Part shown: in pieces, positions 53,092-59,871 of the stretch
Position numbering within the stretch: the stretch's first letter is position 1
Layout of the letters: each line of letters opens with the position of its first letter
Origin: Lachnospiraceae bacterium
GTDB taxonomy: Bacteria > Bacillota > Clostridia > Lachnospirales > Lachnospiraceae
DNA length: 64,000 nt
Direction of reading: 5' to 3'
NCBI GenBank assembly: GCA_023664345.1
Contig: JAMPFQ010000005.1
Coordinates: forward strand, 124,001 to 188,000
Position numbers and translations under genes: made by a program
Notes under the pieces: model-generated
What the model saw: only the letters and a program-made list of their open reading frames with translations
What the model was told of the DNA's origin: nothing
Databases searched by the model: none

Positions 53092-55236
53092 ATGAGAATA
53101 GATACTCTATTAAAATCTAAGTGTACAGGATGTTCGGCATGTTTAAATGTTTGTCCTAACCAAGCTATAGAAATGCAAAGTGATAATGAAGGATTTTTAT
53201 CGCCGGAAATCAACGAACAGTGTATTGATTGTGGGTTATGCGCTGAAATATGTCCATCTATTACAAAGAGCCCTCATTTGAATCAAGAACCAAAGTGTTT
53301 TGCTGTCTGGGCAAGATCTCAATATAGAGAACAAGGGAGTAGCGGCGGCGTTTTTGCATGTATTGCAGAACATATTTTGAATATGAATGGAACCGTTTAC
53401 GGTGCAGCTTTTGAAAAAAACTTCAAGAAAGTCCATCATATTAAAGTTGCTGAAAAAAGTAATTTGCCACGGCTGTATAAGTCAAAGTATGTGCAAAGCG
53501 AAATCGGCGATGTATATTCTGAAATAAAAGAACAACTGGAAATTGGAAAAAATGTATTGTTCAGTGGCTGCCCTTGTCAGGTAGATGGTTTAAAATCATA
53601 TCTGAGACAAGAATATGATAATCTGTATACTATTGATATAGTATGTCTAGGTGTGCCTTCCCCATTAGCATATAATAAGTTTCTTGAGGAGGTTTCACAA
53701 AAGAGAGAAATAGAATCTGTTGATTTTCGTGATAAGAAATACGGCTGGGGAAGTTTATTGAATATTACATTTGGCGACGGAAGCATATACTATGAGCATT
53801 ATGATGAAAAATATTTTAGAGCGTTTCATTCAGGGTTATTTACACGTGAGGCTTGTTTCTATTGTCAGTATGCTCAACCGTTGAGAGTAGGAGATCTTAC
53901 TCTCGGAGATTTTTGGGGGATAGATAGATATAAGAAAGAGTTGAATGACGGTAAAGGAACATCAATTGTCCTCTGTAGTTCAAAAAAAGGGTTGAAGTTA
54001 TTTAATGATATATCTGAAAAACTTGATAAGAAAGAAGAAATTCCCTATGAGACAGTAATAAATATTGCAAAAAAAAGCAATGGTGCTCTAATTCGACCAG
54101 CACATAAGCCGGAGATGAGAAAGTGCTTTTTGGAACATCTTGAAAAGGGAGATTCTTTTTCAAAGTCATTAAGATATGCGGAAAAAGCCCTTATGGATAT
54201 TGGTATTTTAGGATGGTGGATCGAGACTCCATGGTCAAATTATGGTTCAACGCTTACATGTTATGCTCTATATCGTTATTTATCGGATGAGGGATACTCC
54301 GTAACATTTGTTTCACCCCCAGATTTTGATCGAAAAAAGGCGGGGAAATTTAATCTCGAAAATGGTTATCGTATGACTATGAAGAGGTCTATGGAAGAGA
54401 TGTCGGAAAACAACAAATATATTGATACGTTTATTGTAGGATCAGATGTTTTGTGGTATTATGATGCTTTTATTAAGATAGGTTATACATTTCTGCTGGA
54501 TTTTGTTAATGATAGTAAGAAAAAAATAGCATATTCAACTTCTTTTGGAAATACGGCGAGATTTTTTCCAAAAGAAGAAATGGAAAAGGCAAGGGCACTT
54601 ATGAGACGTTTTGACAGCATTGCAGTGCGTGAACTTGAAGCCGTTGATATATGCAGAGACAGATTCGGAGTTCATGCAACTCTTGTGTTAGATCCTGTTT
54701 TTCTGTGCAGTAATTATTCTTGGCAAAAACTTGCCGATAAAGCAGTGATTAGAACAGAAGGAAAATACTTGTTTGCTTATATGCTTGATCCAACGGAAAA
54801 GAATGCAAATGAAATTAAGATTTTTGCCGAAAGAATGAATCTGAAAGTAGTTTCAATCACAGACAAGCAATTTAAGCCGGATCAAAAGAAGGAAATTTTA
54901 AATGAGTGCGGAATTATTAGGAATGCAAACGTCAATGATTATATATATCACTTGATGAATGCAGAATATATTGTGACGGATTCTTATCATGGTTTTTGTT
55001 TTTCGTTAGTGTTTAGAAAACAGTTTGCGGTTCTTATTAACCGTTCACGAGGCGGGGCAAGATTTGAAACTCTTATTTCTTTACTCGGTGTGAGTGACCG
55101 AGCCCTTGAAGATATTTCTGAACTTTCAACTAACAATAGAATTACTGAACCGGTAAATTATAAAAAGATTACACCTATTATTGAAAGTGAAACTTTGCGA
55201 TGTAAAGAATGGCTTAAAAATGCTATTGAACTGTAA
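53092..55236 (+). CDS. FrhB-type iron-sulfur flavoprotein fused to polysaccharide pyruvyl transferase
   Basis: 714 residues. Two 4Fe-4S ferredoxin motifs, CTGCSACLNVCP (11-22) and CIDCGLCAEICP (43-54), lead into an F420-hydrogenase/dehydrogenase beta-subunit-like domain (about 68-345, with GSSGGVF, SGCPCQVDGLK and VGDLTLGDFWGI). A CsaB/WcaK-like pyruvyl transferase domain follows from about 365 (ETPWSNYGSTLTCYALYRYL, VGSDVLWYYD, VTDSYHGFCFSL). The first half may reduce or otherwise modify a sugar and the second attach pyruvate or a related group from a PEP-type donor. Adjacent FrhB-like and pyruvyl transferase genes are frequent in glycan loci. Confidence 0.85.
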   Translation: MRIDTLLKSKCTGCSACLNVCPNQAIEMQSDNEGFLSPEINEQCIDCGLCAEICPSITKSPHLNQEPKCFAVWARSQYREQGSSGGVFACIAEHILNMNGTVYGAAFEKNFKKVHHIKVAEKSNLPRLYKSKYVQSEIGDVYSEIKEQLEIGKNVLFSGCPCQVDGLKSYLRQEYDNLYTIDIVCLGVPSPLAYNKFLEEVSQKREIESVDFRDKKYGWGSLLNITFGDGSIYYEHYDEKYFRAFHSGLFTREACFYCQYAQPLRVGDLTLGDFWGIDRYKKELNDGKGTSIVLCSSKKGLKLFNDISEKLDKKEEIPYETVINIAKKSNGALIRPAHKPEMRKCFLEHLEKGDSFSKSLRYAEKALMDIGILGWWIETPWSNYGSTLTCYALYRYLSDEGYSVTFVSPPDFDRKKAGKFNLENGYRMTMKRSMEEMSENNKYIDTFIVGSDVLWYYDAFIKIGYTFLLDFVNDSKKKIAYSTSFGNTARFFPKEEMEKARALMRRFDSIAVRELEAVDICRDRFGVHATLVLDPVFLCSNYSWQKLADKAVIRTEGKYLFAYMLDPTEKNANEIKIFAERMNLKVVSITDKQFKPDQKKEILNECGIIRNANVNDYIYHLMNAEYIVTDSYHGFCFSLVFRKQFAVLINRSRGGARFETLISLLGVSDRALEDISELSTNNRITEPVNYKKITPIIESETLRCKEWLKNAIEL

Positions 55237-55872
55237 GTATCCATGATAGATGGTAAATGGTTATTGCACGTGAAACAAAATTTTATACGATTTTTTGTGA
55301 GTAATGTAAATATGAAATAGAAAAATGAGGAGTCTTTTCGATTCTACATCTTTAAGAAACCACAATATATGTGTAATAGTGGTAGATGTAAATTGGTCTA
55401 ATGGATTAGAATACCATATTATGGTGTTCTAAAAGGACAAAGACTGCATCCCACATGGTTTTATGTAATTGACCTCTGTTCTGTAACAAAATAATAACCA
55501 ATTATTTCTGTTTTACTTTCTCCAGGAAGAAATCCCCATGATGTCCCGGTGGAGAAACTGTATCCCTGTTAGGGAAGGAAACGATAAAAACATGCCGGAT
55601 GATATCTGCAGGTGGCTGCATTTTGAACCTGCCAGATAGATTACGAAAAGCACAGCATGACGCTCATTCCTTGGTAGCTGGAATTTATCAACTCCAAATA
55701 TGTGAACAGCAGTCCGCTGGATTGTGCGGCTAGTGCGTTTCGAATAAACGGATTATATTTATCGAAAGTATGTTCCGGCTTTCATAATTCTAAAAAATAT
55801 GATAATATAACACCATAAAGTATATCGATTAAATTATAATAATATTCTCGAAACATATAATGGAGGTATATC
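55237..55872. other. 636-base intergenic stretch without a supported gene
   Basis: AT-rich ends surround a less AT-rich core (about 55520-55740). The core holds only short ORFs, such as 33 codons from about 55540, with no ribosome-binding site and no recognised protein. The compositional change inside the gap suggests a decayed insertion, but no inverted ends, target duplication or transposase motif could be identified. Confidence 0.4.
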
Positions 55873-56508
55873 ATGTCAAAAAGAATGGCAGCTATATTAA
55901 GGATGTTGGTGTCTTTTGTATTTGTATTGTTCTCATTTGTTATCGTGTCTATGAATGGGGTAGTAAATGGACAAACAAAATTTTACGAAACTTTTTTTGT
56001 GTTCAACGAAAATTATATTGATGATAAATTGCTTATTAATATAGCTACGGGTATTTTTTTTGTAGCATTTTTGGTTTTTATTATGTCTGGACTTCTTTTG
56101 TATAAGAAGAAGAAAATAATATTTAGCTTAAACACTATTTTCAATATATTAGGTTTTATATTGACTATGTTTTTTTGTCAACAGCAAAGCTACATATTTA
56201 TGATGATTTGTGTTTGCGCTTGCGTCACAATAAATCTCATATCAGTAAGCGTGAATGGGACTAAAAAACAATCAAATATAGTTGTGGTCATTCTCGCTTT
56301 TGTAATTGCATTTATAAATATATTAGAATTGAGTGAGCACCTCATAATAAGTATGCAATGGAAATTATGCGGTGTAAATAATTTGATTCTTGAACGTGTA
56401 ATAGAGAATTCAACAACAAACGCGGTATTTTTTTCCCTATACTTCATGCTATGTTTAATATTATTTTTTCAAGAAAAAAGGATAAATAAAAAATTTAGGA
56501 GGATTTAA
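55873..56508 (+). CDS. uncharacterised polytopic membrane protein
   Basis: 211 residues with about six membrane helices, short loops and a basic C-terminus (EKRINKKFRRI). No catalytic or binding motif is recognised. GGAGG precedes ATG 55873. The next gene starts after one base and also has a membrane segment, so the two likely form an operon. Strongly AT-rich, like the surrounding acquired block. Confidence 0.7.
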   Translation: MSKRMAAILRMLVSFVFVLFSFVIVSMNGVVNGQTKFYETFFVFNENYIDDKLLINIATGIFFVAFLVFIMSGLLLYKKKKIIFSLNTIFNILGFILTMFFCQQQSYIFMMICVCACVTINLISVSVNGTKKQSNIVVVILAFVIAFINILELSEHLIISMQWKLCGVNNLILERVIENSTTNAVFFSLYFMLCLILFFQEKRINKKFRRI

Positions 56509-56509
56509 A

Positions 56510-56911
56510 ATGTTTGATTCGATTATAAAAGTAGAAAATGTTAAAATAGAGGATGTGGTTGGCGGAGGTATAGCTGCAGTTATTATAATAGTCTTTATGT
56601 CTCTATTAAGCATTATAAAATCGCCCCAAAGTAACATTATAGGCGTTTGGGAAAGGAATGATACCAAATTGCTTTATGAATTTACAAAGGATGGGCATAT
56701 TTATTTAAATGGAAGTAATTATGGGACTATTACATTCAACGAAGCAAATGATAAGATAGAAATAGATATTGATATATTGTGGTCTCATACGAGGCTGTTT
56801 GCTGACGTAAATTATTATGGGGATACAATAACATTATCAAATTTTACTGATTCAGATAACATATTTGGTGTCGGTAGTGATGACACATGGGTTTTTACAA
56901 AAGTCTATTAG
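56510..56911 (+). CDS. uncharacterised membrane-anchored beta-rich protein
   Basis: 133 residues. An N-terminal helix (about 17-37) anchors a small extracytoplasmic or cytosolic beta domain with GVWERNDTKLLYEFTKDGHIYL, TITFNEANDKIEI and YYGDTITLSN. This pattern resembles DUF5640/lipocalin-like domains (GxW at start, repeated beta hairpins). AGGAGG lies before ATG 56510. Co-transcribed with the membrane protein before it. Function unknown. Confidence 0.65.
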   Translation: MFDSIIKVENVKIEDVVGGGIAAVIIIVFMSLLSIIKSPQSNIIGVWERNDTKLLYEFTKDGHIYLNGSNYGTITFNEANDKIEIDIDILWSHTRLFADVNYYGDTITLSNFTDSDNIFGVGSDDTWVFTKVY

Positions 56912-56970
56912 ATTTTTTACATGGTTCATATTTCTTCTGACTTAAAATATTCAATATCTACAAAAAGCAA

Positions 56971-57066
56971 GGGGGATTCTTGTAACGGAAATGTTTCAGT
57001 ATCTTTTCTGCGGATTTTTTCCAGCAGAAGTATGTACAGGAATCTCCTTATCCGCAGAAATCCCCC
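56971..57066. repeat. nested inverted repeat of about 96 bases
   Basis: GGGGGATT (56971-56978) pairs with AATCCCCC (57059-57066). Inside, CTGCGGAT (57008-57015) pairs with ATCCGCAG (57050-57057). The GC-rich arms stand out in AT-rich DNA. It may be a folded RNA, possibly linked to the toxin-like gene downstream, or a MITE remnant. Confidence 0.5.
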
Positions 57067-57252
57067 AATTTTTGCCAAAGACAGCATACCGTTTCCTGAA
57101 CATTCAGATCAATGGGATTTGTTTCACAGCGCCTAAAGTATATAAAAATCCCCATCAGATATCAACAATCTTTTACAAAATAAAAATATGCCACAAATAT
57201 ATATTGAAATATTTAATGTAAGGTTGTAAAATATAATTGTTGTACCGAAGGT

Positions 57253-57294
57253 ATGACGGAGCACCACCCCCTGGAAAGGGGGTGGCCGTCATGA
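57253..57294 (+). CDS. 13-codon leader ORF overlapping the toxin-like ORF
   Basis: ATG 57253 runs 13 codons through the hairpin and stops at TGA 57292-57294, overlapping the next ATG as ATGA. Translating ribosomes would open the hairpin and re-start at the toxin ORF, as in leader-controlled type I toxins. It has no strong ribosome-binding site of its own. Inference from layout. Confidence 0.4.
   Translation: MTEHHPLERGWPS
57264..57285 (+). promoter_or_regulatory. hairpin hiding the Shine-Dalgarno of the toxin-like ORF
   Basis: CCACCCCCT (57264-57272), GGAA tetraloop (57273-57276), AGGGGGTGG (57277-57285): a perfect 9-bp stem capped by a GNRA loop. The AAGGGGG ribosome-binding site, 8 bases before ATG 57291, lies in the 3' arm and would be blocked when folded. 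Confidence 0.75.
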
Positions 57295-57386
57295 CAGAGT
57301 TCATAGTAGCTTTGCTAGGTGCTATCATGGGTAATATAATTTCGCATTATATTATCAAGTGGTTAGATAGCTTAAAAAACAACTAA
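57291..57386 (+). CDS. 31-residue type I toxin-like membrane peptide
   Basis: The peptide has one hydrophobic helix (IVALLGAIMGNIISHYIIKWL core, shown as residues 5-25) and a short polar, lysine-containing tail. This is the layout of Firmicutes type I toxins and holin-like toxins. The gene is a compact unit: TATAAT at 57232-57237, leader ORF, hairpin-blocked ribosome-binding site, the ORF and a terminator right after. No antisense RNA promoter could be fixed. Such peptides disrupt the membrane when made in excess. The assignment is from architecture and peptide character. Confidence 0.6.
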   Translation: MTEFIVALLGAIMGNIISHYIIKWLDSLKNN

Positions 57387-57393
57387 CCAAATG

Positions 57394-57420
57394 AGGCCAC
57401 ATTTTGTATGTGGCCTTGTT
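57394..57420 (+). terminator. terminator of the toxin-like gene
   Basis: AGGCCACAT (57394-57402), loop TTTGT, ATGTGGCCT (57408-57416), then TGTTT. Confidence 0.8.
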
Positions 57421-57459
57421 TAGGTGCGTATGGCGGCGCATTCTATACACTCTGACACA

Positions 57460-57957
57460 TTATCTGGAATCAGAAATCGCTGATTCATATTCAGGTTGAT
57501 GAAAGCCATCATAATCCTTGATCTTTTTGCATAATGACCAGCATTCTTCAAAATATGCCAACATGATGTTCACAATCTTGTCATCGAAAACAGAGCAGTA
57601 ATTATCTTTGTATTCGTAGCTTGCAAATATGACTTCTGCACTGTCGATGATAAGGAAATTCAGTTTGGGGAATCTTGGAATCTGCCCATTAGATTCATAA
57701 AAACCACACCAATAAGAATCATATTGCATTAAGTTATTCATTTTATTAATACGTTCTTTCCGTTTGTAAAATGTAAATATATCTTTATAAAAAATACCCT
57801 CCACTAATTTTGATTCAATCGTTTGGAGCAGATCTTGTTGAAAGCACATATATGCCATGTGGTTAGGGCGGCTGGAATTTGGATTGAAATCTTTCCAGGA
57901 TAAATGATATATGGATTTTTTCGCGCTCGCGATCCGCTCGACGATATATGAGTCCAT
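57460..57957 (-). CDS. uncharacterised protein, possibly a 3' fragment
   Basis: 165 residues. It starts MDSYIVERIASAKKSIYHLSW, a pattern reminiscent of the first strand and helix of PLD-like or DUF5919-type domains, followed by a beta-rich body (LNFLIIDSAEVIFASYEYKDNY) and helical C-terminus. No catalytic HxK is visible. ATG 57957 has no ribosome-binding site, and a second reading frame continues upstream to 58102, suggesting that the true N-terminus was split off by a frameshift. AT-rich. Confidence 0.45.
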   Translation of the reverse strand: MDSYIVERIASAKKSIYHLSWKDFNPNSSRPNHMAYMCFQQDLLQTIESKLVEGIFYKDIFTFYKRKERINKMNNLMQYDSYWCGFYESNGQIPRFPKLNFLIIDSAEVIFASYEYKDNYCSVFDDKIVNIMLAYFEECWSLCKKIKDYDGFHQPEYESAISDSR

Positions 57958-58102
57958 TGCATCGCTGCTGCCTAAGATTCATAAAAAGTGCATGATTATA
58001 TTCAATCTTTAAATAAAGCAAATATGTTTTTGTGATAATAGACACAGACCGCGCGGAATAGAACTTTTGGATCCAGTAGTGCATAAAAAAGTCAAACTTC
58101 AT
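57863..58102 (-). pseudogene. probable N-terminal fragment of the neighbouring minus-strand gene
   Basis: The reading frame from ATG 58102 gives a plausible start MKFDFFMHYWIQKFYSARS and reaches NHALFMNLRQQ at about 57965. Beyond that it turns into an arginine-rich shadow of the gene at 57460-57957, which is in another frame. A single indel near 57960-57970 would join the two. The evidence is indirect. Confidence 0.35.
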
Positions 58103-58111
58103 ATTTCCGTA

Positions 58112-58139
58112 TTGACTTTTACCGTTTATCGGTTATAAT
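58112..58139 (+). promoter_or_regulatory. promoter upstream of the Rpn-family gene
   Basis: TTGACT (58112-58117), 16-base spacer, TATAAT (58134-58139). The leader to ATG 58330 would be about 185 bases and includes a TGGTAT-CC-ATACCA palindrome (58176-58189). Confidence 0.55.
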
Positions 58140-58329
58140 ATAATCAAAGCATATTTTTCACATTAGGCATGGCCTTGGTATCCATACCATGTGCTGCATG
58201 TTTGTCGGTTATCGTTAGTGTTTATTCTGTTCATGAAAATTCATGCTTTTAACCCCACTATAACAAGAGCAGGAGTTTTTATCAGGCAGGGTAAATGCCA
58301 TGGCTCCTGCATATACGCAAGGAGGAAAA

Positions 58330-59346
58330 ATGATGAAAGGCAACAGGGAGTACAAGAGTGATGTTTTCAGCATGCTGATGGAGGACAGGGAAAGGGCTCT
58401 GCAGCTTTACAATGCGGTGAACCGTTCGGATTACAGGAATCCGGAAGCGGTGGAGATGCACAACCTCGACAAGGGGATCTCGCTGACGGTAAGGAATGAT
58501 GCGGCGTTTGTCCTTGATATGAGCCTGAGTATCTATGAGCACCAGTCCACGGTATGTCCGAACATGCCGATAAGGAGTTTGGTCTACTTTTCCGTGATGT
58601 TGAAGAAGTATGTCAATGATCGCAACATTTATGGAAGGTCGCTGGTGACGATACCGACGCCGCGGTTTGCGGTATTTTACAATGGGGATGAGGAGCAGCC
58701 GGAGCAATATGACCTGAAATTGTCCGATGCATTCCAGAAACCGATGGAGAAGCCGGAAATCGAACTGGTATGCAGAGTGTATAACATCAACAGTGGGAAG
58801 AACCGGGAACTGCTGGATGGCTGTCCTTGGTTAAGGGAATACATGACCTTTGTGGAACTGGTCAGAAAATTTTATGCGGACAACGGCCATGAAGACCTGA
58901 AAGACGCGATCGAGAGGGCGATAGACCGCTGTATAGAGGAAAATGTATTAAGGAACTTCCTGGCGGCACATCGATGGGAGGTAGTGAAAGCAATGACATT
59001 GGATTACACATTTGACAGGCAGCTCATGCTGGAGCGTCAGGAAGCCAGGGTGGAAGGACGCGAAGAGGGACGTGCGGAGGGACGTGAAGAGGGACGTGCG
59101 GAGGGACGTGAAGAGGGACGTGCGGAGGGACGCGAAGAAGGACGTGCGGAAGGTTTTGTGGAAGGCGAAGAAAAAAGCCTTATTCGTCTTGTATGTAAAA
59201 AGATGAAAAAAGGGATAGCTCCGGAAATGATCGCGGAGATATTGGAGGAAGACCTGGAAGAGATTGTGCGTATCTGTAGTGCGGCAGAGAGATTTTCGCC
59301 AGATTATGACTGTGGCAGTATTTATGAAGAATTAAAACTCCGATGA
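58330..59346 (+). CDS. Rpn-family (PD-(D/E)XK) recombination-promoting nuclease-like protein
   Basis: 338 residues. The N-terminal nuclease-like core has KSDVFSMLMEDRERALQLYNAV, AAFVLDMSLSIYEHQST (D and ExQ active-site region), RFAVFYNG and ELVCRVYNIN. The family is often labelled transposase, though relatives act as nucleases that raise recombination. The tail has four 8-residue GREEGRAE repeats (about 243-274) expected to form a charged coiled coil, then a helical end. AGGAGG precedes ATG 58330; ATG 58333 is equally possible. A typical multi-copy gene in Lachnospiraceae. Confidence 0.85.
   Translation: MMKGNREYKSDVFSMLMEDRERALQLYNAVNRSDYRNPEAVEMHNLDKGISLTVRNDAAFVLDMSLSIYEHQSTVCPNMPIRSLVYFSVMLKKYVNDRNIYGRSLVTIPTPRFAVFYNGDEEQPEQYDLKLSDAFQKPMEKPEIELVCRVYNINSGKNRELLDGCPWLREYMTFVELVRKFYADNGHEDLKDAIERAIDRCIEENVLRNFLAAHRWEVVKAMTLDYTFDRQLMLERQEARVEGREEGRAEGREEGRAEGREEGRAEGREEGRAEGFVEGEEKSLIRLVCKKMKKGIAPEMIAEILEEDLEEIVRICSAAERFSPDYDCGSIYEELKLR
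59056..59151 (+). repeat. four 24-bp tandem repeats in the Rpn gene
   Basis: Units start at 59056, 59080, 59104 and 59128 with GGACG(C/T)GAAGA(G/A)GGACGTG and encode GREEGRAE. They keep the frame whatever the copy number. Confidence 0.92.
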
Positions 59347-59858
59347 TTTACATGATGGATCTCTGGAACAAGATAACAAACAATTTTCTCCGCTTTTTTC
59401 CGGCAGCGTTTCTGATATCGCTGGCGTTGACTTTGCTGTATAGGAAAATATTGCGGAAAGACAGGTGGGTGCCATTTTTCTTCTTCTGCATCTACCTGGT
59501 GCTGCTTATCGGCGAGACGGTCTGGGGACGTCTGGGACAAAATATTGTGACGAAAGACTTCATCGGTATAGGTTCCTTATTTGAAGATCCCTGGTATATG
59601 GCGGCTGCGGTGGAAAATGTTATCATGTTTCTTCCGTTTGGGTTCCTGAGTGTCAGCGCATTCCCGGCTGAAAAGGCGTGGAAACGCCACCTGGCCGGGG
59701 CGGCGTTTATGAGTGGCTGTATTGAACTGGCCCAGTATGCATTACATATCGGAGAAGCGCAGGTGGTCGATATATCAGCCAACGTACTGGGAGCCGTGCT
59801 GGGTATTCTTTTGCAGAATATTTTCACGATGATGGCCAAAAAGCCGGCACGCTTTTAG
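59343..59858 (+). CDS. VanZ-like membrane protein
   Basis: 171 residues with four to five helices. VanZ-family marks are ENVIMFLPFGFL and SGCIELAQY with a later VDISANVLGAVLG. VanZ relatives have been linked to glycopeptide or lipid modification, but most members have no known role. The start ATG overlaps the Rpn stop (ATGA) and lacks a strong ribosome-binding site, so it is probably translationally coupled; ATG 59355 is an alternative. It converges on the helicase gene 13 bases away. Confidence 0.85.
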   Translation: MIYMMDLWNKITNNFLRFFPAAFLISLALTLLYRKILRKDRWVPFFFFCIYLVLLIGETVWGRLGQNIVTKDFIGIGSLFEDPWYMAAAVENVIMFLPFGFLSVSAFPAEKAWKRHLAGAAFMSGCIELAQYALHIGEAQVVDISANVLGAVLGILLQNIFTMMAKKPARF

Positions 59859-59871
59859 GTTATGATCCTGA

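Noticed and set aside
55520-55740. Insertion-sequence remnant in the 636-base gap
   Set aside because: Composition shift suggests an insert, but no transposase motif, terminal repeats or target duplication could be shown.
58176-58189. TGGTAT-CC-ATACCA palindrome in the Rpn leader
   Set aside because: Short, single occurrence and far from the -10; could be chance in this sequence.
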